From Gracilibacillus caseinilyticus (GTDB taxonomy: Bacteria > Bacillota > Bacilli > Bacillales > Amphibacillaceae): a stretch of 64,000 nucleotides of DNA. Shown piece by piece: positions 31,399 to 39,428 of this stretch. How positions within the stretch are numbered: the first letter of the stretch is position 1; each line of letters opens with the position of its first letter. The stretch spans positions 1,178,001 to 1,242,000 of the forward strand of contig NZ_CP095072.1 of NCBI RefSeq assembly GCF_022919115.1, read 5' to 3'. Under the pieces are notes generated by a model. It worked only from the letters and a program-made list of their open reading frames with translations. It was not told where the DNA came from and searched no databases. The position numbers and the translations under genes are program-made.

Positions 31399-31457
31399 AG
31401 TATAAGGAGATCTGAAAAAATGTCTATAGGTTTTGTGTTCTATGGGAACGTGCGTTC
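31399..31457 (-). promoter_or_regulatory. Recombinase operon promoter with LexA/SOS box
   Basis: On the minus strand TAGACA (31426-31421) and TATACT (31404-31399) are 16 bases apart, a good SigA promoter. Upstream, at 31446-31457, lies GAACGTGCGTTC, which fits the Bacillus LexA core GAAC-N4-GTTC and matches CGAACRNRYGTTYC at 12 of 14 positions. SOS control of ccr genes has been reported in staphylococcal SCC. The box could also serve the plus-strand small genes. Confidence 0.65.
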
Positions 31458-31560
31458 TTTTTTGTTCATGTAAAGAAGGTATTGATGTATAAAAAGAAGA
31501 ATATAGTAGTGAGTTGTGTTGCTTATCAAATCATATAATCCCTTATAAGGGAGTGATTCA

Positions 31561-31701
31561 ATGAAAAATAAGGGTAGGTTTAATCCCACAAATCAGATAA
31601 CCCGTCTGTCTGAACAAGCTAAGTACAAATCCAAGATATCAAAAATGAATAGGGAGGCATTGAAGAAAATAAGGGCATACAAGGATATGCTTGGAGGCTG
31701 A
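31561..31701 (+). CDS. Small basic protein A of a tandem pair, unknown function
   Basis: A 46-residue, lysine/arginine-rich protein. The ATG follows AAGGGAGTGATTC. Its C-terminal half, SKISKMNREALKKIRAYKDM, is nearly the same as that of the next small gene. It is divergent from the recombinase operon and only 100 bases from the LexA-type box. I do not recognise the family. A DNA-binding or directionality role is possible but unproven. Confidence 0.6.
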   Translation: MKNKGRFNPTNQITRLSEQAKYKSKISKMNREALKKIRAYKDMLGG

Positions 31702-31730
31702 TATTATAAAAGGGGAGTGGAGGCATCAAT

Positions 31731-31883
31731 ATGAAACCTTCTGATTGTAAACTTTCTATAAAAGCGAAGAGGTCAGAATTGACCACTCATGTACCAGAAT
31801 CAGTGTTGAAGAAATCAAAAATTTCACGAATGAATAGAGAAGCTCTCAAACGTATTCGTGCTTTCAAGGGTATGTTTGGATAG
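31731..31883 (+). CDS. Small basic protein B of a tandem pair, unknown function
   Basis: A 50-residue protein starting 29 bases after protein A, with GGAGTGGAGG ahead of the ATG. The C-terminal SKISRMNREALKRIRAFKGM is a paralog of protein A; the N-terminal halves differ. The preserved frames, ribosome sites and conserved tails argue for real genes that arose by duplication. No function is known to me. Confidence 0.6.
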   Translation: MKPSDCKLSIKAKRSELTTHVPESVLKKSKISRMNREALKRIRAFKGMFG

Positions 31884-32101
31884 GAGAATGTAAGCGAATT
31901 AGTTTTTTTATAAAGAGCAAGGAGTTGATTATATGAGCAAACAAATTATGAAATATAAACGTCATGACCGCATATCACATAATATAGATAGCGAGTATGA
32001 CATTGTATTTGATAAATGGATAGGTTACACTTAGTTGGACAAATTCGTTAAGGTCATATAGACTTAGTTAATTAAAATTAATTCGGTGAGGAGAAATCAT
32101 T

Positions 32102-32386
32102 ATGGCCAAACGAGAAAGAAGAAGTTTTTCCAAAGAATTTAAAGAACAAATTGCTCAGTTATATGCTTCTGGAAAGCCCCGTTCTGAAATTATTAAAGAA
32201 TACGAGCTGACGCCATCTACCTTTGATAAGTGGGTTCACCAACATAAATCAACTGGATCGTTTGAAGAGAAGGACAATAGATCGCCAGAACAGGAAGAGT
32301 TAATCAGGCTTCGGAAAGAGAATCAAAAACTTTCAATGGAAAATGATATTTTAAAGCAAGCCGCGCTGATCATGGGACGAAAGTAG
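32102..32386 (+). CDS. IS3-family transposase OrfA
   Basis: A 94-residue protein with an N-terminal helix-turn-helix (SFSKEFKEQIAQLYASGK) that recognises the IS ends, and a C-terminal leucine-zipper-like coiled coil (about 58-90). It ends MGRK just before OrfB. In this family a -1 ribosomal frameshift near the end makes the OrfAB fusion transposase. AGGAG precedes the ATG. Confidence 0.92.
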   Translation: MAKRERRSFSKEFKEQIAQLYASGKPRSEIIKEYELTPSTFDKWVHQHKSTGSFEEKDNRSPEQEELIRLRKENQKLSMENDILKQAALIMGRK

Positions 32387-32388
32387 AG

Positions 32389-33198
32389 GTGATTCGTAAT
32401 AACAGTCACAAATACTCGGTATCAGCAATGTGCACCGTCCTACAAATCTCTAGAAGTACGTATTATTACGAAGCAAAAATCCGAGATAATCAGAATGAAG
32501 AGTTAACAGCTTTAATTGTTGAAATCTTTAAAAACAGTCGCAATATATACGGTCAGAGAAAAATCAAAAAGGAACTCCTAAAGCTAGGATGGAAGGTCTC
32601 ACGTCGCCGAATAATGAAAGAGCAAGGACTCGTTTCTAAGTACACAGTAGCTCAATTTAAGCCTAGAAAAACAACAGTTAATGAATCTGAAGTTGGAAAT
32701 ACACTTAATAGAGAATTCAATCCAGATAAAGAATTAAAAGTAGTTGTGAGTGATTTAACATACGTTCGAGTAAACCAAAAATGGCACTACATCTGTGTTT
32801 TAATAGACTTATATAATCGTGAAATTATTGGCTACAGCGCTGGTCCTAATAAGAGTGCTGAGCTAGTTCACCGTGCCTTTTCGACAGTGAAGTATAATCT
32901 AAATCGCCTCGAATTATTCCATACTGACCGAGGAAGCGAGTTTAAAAATAAACTGATAGATGAAGCATTAGAAACGTTTAGTATTGAAAGATCGCTAAGC
33001 GAAAAAGGAACACCCTATGATAATGCCGTTGCCGAGGCAACGTTTAAAACGATTAAGACAGAATTCGCTAGTGGCAGCGTTTTTACTAGTCAACAAGAAC
33101 TTGATCTTGAATTATTTGATTATGTGAATTGGTTTAATAATATTCGTATTCATGGATCTTTAGATTATTTAACACCAGCTGAATACAAACAAGAATAG
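32389..33198 (+). CDS. IS3-family transposase OrfB (DDE integrase domain)
   Basis: A 269-residue catalytic subunit with an RNase H-like integrase core. The DDE residues are visible: D in VVSDLTYV, D in HTDRGSEF and E in AVAEATFKTIK. An N-terminal HTH_21 region has IYGQRKIKKEL. It starts three bases after the OrfA stop in the -1 frame. The copy appears intact. Confidence 0.93.
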   Translation: MIRNNSHKYSVSAMCTVLQISRSTYYYEAKIRDNQNEELTALIVEIFKNSRNIYGQRKIKKELLKLGWKVSRRRIMKEQGLVSKYTVAQFKPRKTTVNESEVGNTLNREFNPDKELKVVVSDLTYVRVNQKWHYICVLIDLYNREIIGYSAGPNKSAELVHRAFSTVKYNLNRLELFHTDRGSEFKNKLIDEALETFSIERSLSEKGTPYDNAVAEATFKTIKTEFASGSVFTSQQELDLELFDYVNWFNNIRIHGSLDYLTPAEYKQE

Positions 33199-33475
33199 AC
33201 CTTTAAAAATTTGTTCAGTTTAGTGTTGACATTCCAAAATGCACACCTGAAATTAATGGAGTAAAGCAAAAGGATGTACAACTTTTGATGAGATATACCA
33301 AAAATGGACACACCATCAACAATGCTCCTGCTTTTAATGAAATAGATATGATGAAAGCCATTGTAAAGTTATATGAAAGTGATCTTATTTCGGATAATGC
33401 AAAAGACGTACTAAGACAAGGGATTCGTAAATAAATTTTTAATTGTATGACATTCCACATATCAGGAGGACATAA

Positions 33476-33532
33476 ATGAAACACATCACTCACTCCCTAA
33501 ACCAATTATTGAATAATTTAACCGACGCTTAG
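33476..33532 (+). CDS. Candidate 18-residue microprotein ahead of a terminator
   Basis: ATG with a strong AGGAGGA site six bases upstream gives MKHITHSLNQLLNNLTDA. Its last codons overlap the arm of a hairpin (ACGCTTAGAG with CTCTGGGCGT) followed by six Ts at about 33525-33555. It could be a leader peptide or a decayed gene end. No family is known to me. Confidence 0.35.
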   Translation: MKHITHSLNQLLNNLTDA

Positions 33533-33667
33533 AGTAGCCCTCTGGGCGTTTTTTAATACAGTTATCTTGGCAACTGTATTTGTATCATGAATATTTTGGT
33601 AGAGGGGATTGAGAGGAAGAACATCAATCAATTAGCAGTGAATAAATAAATTATTTAGGAAGGTGAA

Positions 33668-33889
33668 ATGATGAGACTTGTTTATGATCAGTGGGAGGTA
33701 TTAGATACTTGTCCTATATGTAACATAGGTAAAGTACATTATCGTTATGAGATTGCTCCGCAAGAACAAGGGTTGGCTGAATGGGCTGAATGTGATCGTT
33801 TGGAATGTCATACGATTTTTGATGTGATTTACCCACAATATAGCCATACTCTTACCAATAGAATGATAGTCTTATATAAGGAAAAATAG
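33668..33889 (+). CDS. Small zinc-ribbon-like protein, unknown function
   Basis: A 73-residue protein with CPIC near residue 15 and two further cysteines near residues 42-48, which could form one zinc site. AGGAAGG lies four bases ahead of ATG ATG. I do not recognise a named family. It stands alone between two terminators inside the island. Confidence 0.55.
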   Translation: MMRLVYDQWEVLDTCPICNIGKVHYRYEIAPQEQGLAEWAECDRLECHTIFDVIYPQYSHTLTNRMIVLYKEK

Positions 33890-33952
33890 ATTGAAGTAAT
33901 CAGTTGTCTATCTGTTGAGTAGATAACTATTATCTATATTATTAAACCGTTA

Positions 33953-33990
33953 AAAGGAAGCATTCAATCCTAATTGAGTGCTTCCTTTTA
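33953..33990 (+). terminator. Terminator
   Basis: AAAGGAAGCATTCAAT pairs with ATTGAGTGCTTCCTTT (one mismatch) around a four-base loop, followed by Ts. Also usable from the other strand. Confidence 0.85.
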
Positions 33991-34012
33991 TTTATAAATA
34001 ACATCACAAAAC

Positions 34013-34180
34013 TAAAAAAACGACCCTAATGGTCGTCTTCTTAGGATTACCTCAAGCTCGGCAAAGGTAATCATGAGTGATCGTTCTCGATCTCGATAGT
34101 ATTTCGTGAACCAAGCCAATAAAGCTCAGTTCCAGAGAGGATTGATATTACCAGTATCATCACTCTCTTATTTAACATTA
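34013..34180 (-). ncRNA. Candidate structured RNA, unknown class
   Basis: Read on the minus strand, a TATAAT box (near 34183) leads into about 160 bases with consecutive hairpins. These are GAGAG...CTCTC enclosing an inner stem, GAACTGAGC with GCTTGGTTC, GATTACCT with AGGTAATC, and an ACGACC/GGTCGT stem followed by seven Ts as terminator. No protein frame of interest exists. It could be a regulatory RNA, a type I antitoxin, or, given the nearby Rep-like gene, a single-strand origin. I recognise no Rfam family. Confidence 0.4.
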
Positions 34181-34469
34181 TAACCTACTTTACATATTGC
34201 TTAACTTCTATTCTCTTTAGGCAAACAAAAGTTTTTTATTCTTTCTATGCAAGGTGAATTTTACAGGAACATATGTACGATATGATATATAAACAATGTC
34301 ACCAAGAGTGTTGCTTATGGTCATCTAAGAATTTGGAGATTGCAGAAGGTTTTTTGTGTGGTGGAATTATATCTTGCTTGCTGAAATCTAAAATATGGAG
34401 AAACGAATATAAATGGATTCGCTATTGCGGAATTTCACAAGGAAGAAAATACAAAGGAGTGTGTAATGA

Positions 34470-34955
34470 ATGGGAAAACACAAGGAAAGAAACATGGTCT
34501 ACGGAAGGGAGATTTCATCGAAATTTGCAGTAGCTATCAGAGAGAAAAGAAAACAGCTCGGTTTGTCTCTTGAGGAAGTAAGTGAGCAATCACCATCCTC
34601 ACCAAGCCCAAGCTATATTAGTAGGTTAGAGCGATATGAACGAAGAAATCCAACTTTTAGTCTCATGGTGGATCTTGCAAATTGTTTGGGGATGGACTTA
34701 AATTCCTTGTTCAGGCTATCTATCAATATAGAGGATAAAGGTGAAGATGTGGTGGATTTATTTCAAAATAACAGTTTTTCTATTGAAGGTGAAATAGTTA
34801 ATTCCATGGAAATTCGGGCAAAGTTAATGGAAATTGTGAGAACTATCATTTATGAAATGAATGTAAATGTCAGTTACAAAGATGCGTTAAATTTGTTAGA
34901 AAAAATCAGAGAGTTTCACCAGGAAAAAGAAGAAATGATGAAAGAAGGGGTGTAA
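34470..34955 (+). CDS. XRE-family transcriptional regulator
   Basis: A 161-residue protein. An N-terminal helix-turn-helix of the Cro/CI type (about residues 18-75) contains IREKRKQLGLSLEEVSEQ and SYISRLERYERRNPT. The C-terminal part is helical and may dimerise or bind a ligand. AAAGGAG lies ten bases ahead of the ATG. It is 31 bases upstream of the next gene and probably controls it and the Rep-like gene. Confidence 0.8.
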   Translation: MGKHKERNMVYGREISSKFAVAIREKRKQLGLSLEEVSEQSPSSPSPSYISRLERYERRNPTFSLMVDLANCLGMDLNSLFRLSINIEDKGEDVVDLFQNNSFSIEGEIVNSMEIRAKLMEIVRTIIYEMNVNVSYKDALNLLEKIREFHQEKEEMMKEGV

Positions 34956-34986
34956 TGCCTCTTCTTTTTCAAAAGGAGAGGATTGT

Positions 34987-35931
34987 ATGAGTAGAAATGG
35001 TTCGAAAAAGGAGTTTCTCTTTTCGTTTATCCTCAAGAATTATCCACACTTGCTTGAATCAGCTTTGAAAAGAGAATACTTCCATAAGGAACTGGAGAAA
35101 TACTATTTAGGCCAGTACATCGATATGTATGGAATAGATAAAAATAATTCTATTCAAATATACGGAGAGAATCAGCTTGGGGAGAGCGATAGAGTTCACT
35201 TTGACAAGGTGATGAAATTGTTATCCTTTAATCAAGGAATCGTATTTTGGGTAGCAGAAAGTTTCAATGACTATTATTTGGATGAACTCTATCTGTATTT
35301 GAACTTCAAAGTAGCAAAACCTATTAACTTCTATGCAATCACATATGACAGCACTTATATCTCCTTCCTGAAAAAGTTGAACAGCATGTCAGAAAAAGAA
35401 GCATGGCAACTAATAGAGACTGGGAACTATCTCCCAAAGTTATCACTCTATGATTCGATAGAAATTATTCCAACAGGTTTTGTAGGTAACGGTGTTGTAG
35501 AAGAAAATTACGATATGGTTACTCCAAAGGGGAAAAATAAATACCTGTTAGATAAACTTCGAGAAGCATTTCCATATATGCACAACTTGTTTCGAGGTAA
35601 GAATATTGATGGTCGGGAGTTGGTGATTGGAGCTGGCAAAAAGGACATCTCGTATTCATTTTCTTTGGATGATCAACAGGGTAGAGCATATGTGAAAATC
35701 AAATCTAATAGCTCTTATTCGAACGAACTTATTAAAAGGGTTCGAGAAGCATTTCGTATTTCAGAAGAGCTTCAAAATATTGATTTCCGATATAATGAAA
35801 GTCAAATTGTTCATTATGTAGATACTGCTCAGGGTTTGGAATCCAAAGTGGCACATTTGGTTAGAAGGTTTGGTGACTTAGTAAGCGTAGCAGATCCTAT
35901 ACTGAAAGAAAAAGTTGAATATATATCTTGA
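34987..35931 (+). CDS. Unknown protein in the regulator-Rep segment
   Basis: A 314-residue soluble protein that I do not recognise. The middle (about residues 75-130) alternates hydrophobic strands and helices (NQGIVFWVAESFNDYY), reminiscent of nuclease-like alpha/beta folds. No catalytic motif is clear. AAAGGAGAGG precedes the ATG. It follows the XRE regulator gene directly and ends in a terminator. A role in replication or transfer of the element is a guess from context. Confidence 0.6.
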   Translation: MSRNGSKKEFLFSFILKNYPHLLESALKREYFHKELEKYYLGQYIDMYGIDKNNSIQIYGENQLGESDRVHFDKVMKLLSFNQGIVFWVAESFNDYYLDELYLYLNFKVAKPINFYAITYDSTYISFLKKLNSMSEKEAWQLIETGNYLPKLSLYDSIEIIPTGFVGNGVVEENYDMVTPKGKNKYLLDKLREAFPYMHNLFRGKNIDGRELVIGAGKKDISYSFSLDDQQGRAYVKIKSNSSYSNELIKRVREAFRISEELQNIDFRYNESQIVHYVDTAQGLESKVAHLVRRFGDLVSVADPILKEKVEYIS

Positions 35932-35935
35932 TAAG

Positions 35936-35966
35936 AGAGACTTCGTTATTGAACGGGGTCTTTTTT
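35936..35966 (+). terminator. Terminator
   Basis: AGACTTCGTT pairs with AACGGGGTCT (G-U pairs) around ATTG, followed by six Ts. Confidence 0.75.
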
Positions 35967-36136
35967 CTGTCTGTAAAGTTGTATTTTCCCCGAATAGAAA
36001 TAAAACAATAATAGCTCAGTCATTGTTCGACAGCTTTACGGTTTTGAAAAGTAGACAAGGACTCTATAGTAATGATGAAAGGAAAATAAATATAGTCGGG
36101 TTGGGAGAATAAAGGAGAGCTTAATCCCTTATTACT

Positions 36137-36158
36137 CTTGGTATAAGAACCTACCAAG
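36137..36158 (+). repeat. Short inverted repeat before the Rep-like gene
   Basis: CTTGGTA (36137-36143) and TACCAAG (36152-36158) flank the loop TAAGAACC, 30 bases ahead of the Rep-like gene. Position and form would suit a nick-site hairpin (double-strand origin), but no known nick sequence is matched. Confidence 0.35.
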
Positions 36159-36188
36159 TCTGCTATAAAAAACAAGGAGGAATAATAA

Positions 36189-37160
36189 ATGATTCATACG
36201 ATGAAGATGTATCTACCAATTCACTATCAAGATGTACAAGAATTGAACAAGCGTTTCGATATAAAATCATTTGAAGTGAATAAATTTTTTGAAGGGAAAT
36301 TCCCAGGAGTAACTATGAGTCTATCTGCAATGGGGAAAGGTAAGTGGAAACTATCCATGTTTATCGATGTGATTGAATTGCTGAACAAACCTGATATTAC
36401 AGAATCGGACTACCCTAATATAGAAAAGAAAATCAGAGGAATCCTCGTCTATCTTTTCTTACATTCATCAGCTTATAATGAGCATGTATTGCAACGAATT
36501 GATTTTAGATATGATGTGTGTGTCAATAATCCAGCAATTAGACAGCTATTACTGGATATATACAAAAAAACTACAAGGATGTATAAACGGCAAAATAAAA
36601 TTATTGGTTATATAGAAAAGGAAACGAAGAAATATACACCTTATGAAACTACAGTAGATCACACATCTGGATCAGTTAAATCAACCGTTTATCTAAAGAA
36701 TGAGGAGAGAATTGCTAAGGGAGAATTTCCTAAGCATTATGAAAAGGATATCATTCGGTTTGAAATCCAGCTAAAGGAAAATCACATGTATGACCAAGAA
36801 AGATATGGGCATCGTCCTCGCAAGTTATGGGCATACACGAAAGATGACTTGTACCGAGAATATTTTAATGATCGAATATTTCCGATCTTCTTTACAGGTG
36901 ATTTTTACAAAATTGATCTGGCAAGAAAGATAATATATGACTCTGCACTATCGTCTTCTTTCAAGCGAAAACTTGTTCAATTCCTCAAAAAGGTAAGCTC
37001 TTTTGATGTTTCAACCCCCTTGAAAAACATGTCTAAAAAGACTCTCAATAATCGTTTAGAAATGCTCGAAAACCTTGGAGTTAATCCTATTCTTATCCCC
37101 AAAAACCACCCTAACTCCCCCTCCCATATAAAAAATCCATTACAAGATTTTCCTTGCTGA
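36189..37160 (+). CDS. Putative rolling-circle-type replication initiator
   Basis: A 323-residue protein. The segment RIDFRYDVCV (about residue 100) and IIRFEIQLKENHMY (about 190) resemble the R-x-D-x-x-x-D and R-x-E motifs of Rep_trans and phage CRI-type initiators. The histidine pair and catalytic tyrosine cannot be assigned with certainty. AAGGAGG lies eight bases ahead of the ATG, and a small hairpin lies upstream. If correct, it would let the excised circle replicate, in place of the helicase found in staphylococcal SCC. It could also be a relaxase-like protein. Confidence 0.45.
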   Translation: MIHTMKMYLPIHYQDVQELNKRFDIKSFEVNKFFEGKFPGVTMSLSAMGKGKWKLSMFIDVIELLNKPDITESDYPNIEKKIRGILVYLFLHSSAYNEHVLQRIDFRYDVCVNNPAIRQLLLDIYKKTTRMYKRQNKIIGYIEKETKKYTPYETTVDHTSGSVKSTVYLKNEERIAKGEFPKHYEKDIIRFEIQLKENHMYDQERYGHRPRKLWAYTKDDLYREYFNDRIFPIFFTGDFYKIDLARKIIYDSALSSSFKRKLVQFLKKVSSFDVSTPLKNMSKKTLNNRLEMLENLGVNPILIPKNHPNSPSHIKNPLQDFPC

Positions 37161-37296
37161 TAAATAGCTCTCATAATGAGGGCTATTTTTTGGATAAAAT
37201 TTCAAAGAAAAGGTTGATTTAGTTTTGGAAAAGTCATATACTCTATTTAACACATAGAAAGTCAAATATAAGATTTGACATTTGAGGAGGTGTGAA

Positions 37297-37878
37297 ATGC
37301 AACTTGGAGATATTGCAAAGATAAAAACAGGCCTGGTGTTAAGTCGAAAAAAGGCGAATGCTGAATATGATGCAAAAGCTAAATATAACCTACTTACTCT
37401 TAGGAATATATCGGAGGATGGCATCATCCATAATGAGTCATTTGAGGTATTTGTTAGTAAAGATGAATTAGACAATCATTATTTTACTGAGGAAGGTGAT
37501 GTCTTAATGCGGTTAAGTCATCCCCATACATCTGTTTATATTGATAAGCAACATCGTGGCTTATTAGTTCCATCATACTTTGCCATTATAAAAGCAGATC
37601 AAACTGAATTTCTACCAGAGTATGTGGCTTGGTATTTAAATTCATCTGAGGTAAAAAAGGAGTTGGAACGTTCACAAGCAGGAAGTCGTATTCCAAGTAC
37701 AAATAAAAATGTTCTAAAAACCCTTCCTGTTGCTAAGACAACCTTATCAAAACAAAAGGCATTGATTGAACTTCTAATGCTTCACCAAAAAGAGAAAACA
37801 CTCTACAAGATGCTGATAGAAGAAAAAGAGTTATGGTTTAAAGGAATATCAAATCAAATATTAAAGGAATCATTTTAG
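37297..37878 (+). CDS. Half-length type I specificity subunit (HsdS-like)
   Basis: A 193-residue protein with a single target-recognition domain and the start of a conserved helix (SKQKALIELLMLHQ). Full HsdS proteins have two such domains in about 400 residues. The ATG follows GAGGAGGTG. The gene ends 11 bases before hsdM. It may pair as a homodimer to give a symmetric target, may be an alternative specificity, or may be a truncated remnant kept in frame. Confidence 0.75.
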   Translation: MQLGDIAKIKTGLVLSRKKANAEYDAKAKYNLLTLRNISEDGIIHNESFEVFVSKDELDNHYFTEEGDVLMRLSHPHTSVYIDKQHRGLLVPSYFAIIKADQTEFLPEYVAWYLNSSEVKKELERSQAGSRIPSTNKNVLKTLPVAKTTLSKQKALIELLMLHQKEKTLYKMLIEEKELWFKGISNQILKESF

Positions 37879-37889
37879 GAGGAAAACAA

Positions 37890-39419
37890 ATGGAAGAGAA
37901 AGTGACGCAACAACAAATCAATGGTGTGCTATGGCAAGCGGCCGACACATTCCGAGGAAAAATAGATTCAAGTACATACAAGGACTACATCTTAACGATG
38001 TTGTTCATTAAGTATTTAAGTGATTCATACAAAGAACACTTGGAGGAATATACAAAACGATATGATGGTGATGAACAACGTATTCAACGGGCTTTGTCCA
38101 GAGAACGATTTGTCTTAGATGAACATTCCACCTTTGATTACCTGTATAGTAAGCGAAATGATTCTGAAATTGGAGAAATCATAAATAAAGCATTAGAACG
38201 ATTAGAAAATGAGAATACAGGAAAACTTCGTGGAGTATTTAGGAACATTGATTTTAATAGTGAGTCCATACTTGGAAAAGCAAAAGAAAGAAATGCCATC
38301 CTACGTTCGCTGTTAGAGGACTTTAATAAACTTACTTTAAAACCATCTGTTGTTGGTGGTGAAGATGTTATTGGAGATGCATACCAATATATGATCGAAA
38401 GATTTGCGTCAGATGCTGGAAAAAAAGGTGGGGAGTTCTATACACCTGGCATGGCATCAGAACTATTAGCACGCCTTGTGAAACCACAAGAGAACGACCG
38501 TATTTATGATCCAACCTGTGGTTCTGGTTCATTACTGATAAGGGTTGCAAATCAAGTGTCAAATAATAAAGTAGCGATATACGGACAAGAAAGGAACGGA
38601 GCTACACAATCATTAGCACTTATGAATATGTACTTGCATGGCATTGATGATGCAAAAATCGAATGGGGAGATACATTATCAAATCCCCTACATTTGGAAG
38701 AGGGTAAATTAATGAAGTTCCAAGCTATAGTAGCGAATCCTCCTTTTTCATTGGATAAATGGGCGATTGGATTTGCAGGTGAAGGAACAAACGATAAAAA
38801 GTTTAAAATGGAAGCAGGACTTGATCCACATAGACGTTTTGAATGGGGAGTCGCTCCAAGTTCAAAAGGTGACTATGCATTTGTACAACACATGCTTTAC
38901 TCATTAGCCGAAAATGGTAGAATGGCAACTATTTTGCCTCATGGAGTTCTTTTTAGAGGAGCAAATGAAAAGAAAATCCGTCAGCAAATAATTGAAATGA
39001 ATTTACTCGATGCTGTAATCGGCTTACCAGAAGGGCTATTTTTCGGTACAGGAATCCCTGCATGTATCATGGTTTTCAAAAAAAATCGTAAAAGAAAAGA
39101 TGTCTTGTTCATCGATGCTTCTATGGAAGGAAATTACGAAAAAGGTAAAAACCAAAATAAATTAAGAGAACAAGATCTTGAAAAAATTGTAAATATCTAT
39201 GAGAAAAGAGAAAAGGCAGAAAAATATTCTTCTGTAGCAACATTAGACGAAATTAAAGAAAATGACTATAACTTAAATATTCCACGCTATGTCGATACCT
39301 TTGAAGAAGAAGAGGTGGTGGATATGAATGTGGTGAAAGAAAATATTGTAAAAATTAAGAAAGAGCTTCAAGAAGTGGATGCACAGATGGAACAATATTT
39401 AAAAGAGCTTGGATTGTAG
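37890..39419 (+). CDS. hsdM: Type I restriction-modification DNA methyltransferase subunit
   Basis: An N6-adenine methyltransferase of 509 residues. The N-terminal helical HsdM domain is followed by the SAM-binding motif DPTCGSGSLL (about residue 208) and the catalytic NPPF (about 288). AGGAGG precedes the ATG. It modifies host DNA together with HsdS and is part of the HsdR complex that cuts unmodified DNA. Its end abuts hsdS. Confidence 0.96.
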   Translation: MEEKVTQQQINGVLWQAADTFRGKIDSSTYKDYILTMLFIKYLSDSYKEHLEEYTKRYDGDEQRIQRALSRERFVLDEHSTFDYLYSKRNDSEIGEIINKALERLENENTGKLRGVFRNIDFNSESILGKAKERNAILRSLLEDFNKLTLKPSVVGGEDVIGDAYQYMIERFASDAGKKGGEFYTPGMASELLARLVKPQENDRIYDPTCGSGSLLIRVANQVSNNKVAIYGQERNGATQSLALMNMYLHGIDDAKIEWGDTLSNPLHLEEGKLMKFQAIVANPPFSLDKWAIGFAGEGTNDKKFKMEAGLDPHRRFEWGVAPSSKGDYAFVQHMLYSLAENGRMATILPHGVLFRGANEKKIRQQIIEMNLLDAVIGLPEGLFFGTGIPACIMVFKKNRKRKDVLFIDASMEGNYEKGKNQNKLREQDLEKIVNIYEKREKAEKYSSVATLDEIKENDYNLNIPRYVDTFEEEEVVDMNVVKENIVKIKKELQEVDAQMEQYLKELGL

Positions 39420-39428
39420 GTGATTGAT

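Larger units (their letters stand above)
32024..33230 (+). mobile_element. IS3-family insertion sequence (IS150-like)
   Basis: About 1.2 kb with two overlapping-type frames (orfA and orfB in the -1 frame). Imperfect inverted ends: left ACACTTAGTTGGACAAATT, right (reverse complement) ACACTAAACTGAACAAATT, with 15 of 19 matching. The exact terminal bases and target duplication are not certain. The element interrupts a small gene and reads in the same direction. Confidence 0.85.
31933..33434 (+). pseudogene. Small gene split by an IS3-family element
   Basis: The 5' part (31933 to about 32026) has AAGGAG and an ATG and reads MSKQIMKYKRHDRI onward. It runs into the insertion sequence and stops at 32034. 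The 3' part resumes after the insertion at 33231 and reads IPKCTPEINGVKQKDV to RQGIRK with a stop at 33434. Joined, the product would be about 98 residues. I do not recognise the family. It lies in the same direction as the two small paralogs and was probably in their operon. Confidence 0.6.

Noticed and set aside
34273..34533. 86-residue frame overlapping the XRE gene
   Set aside because: No ribosome site, odd composition with many Cys and Trp, and it overlaps the start of a clear regulator gene in another frame.
35038..35050. TTATCCACA inside the 314-residue gene
   Set aside because: A single DnaA box in coding sequence with no cluster around it is expected by chance.
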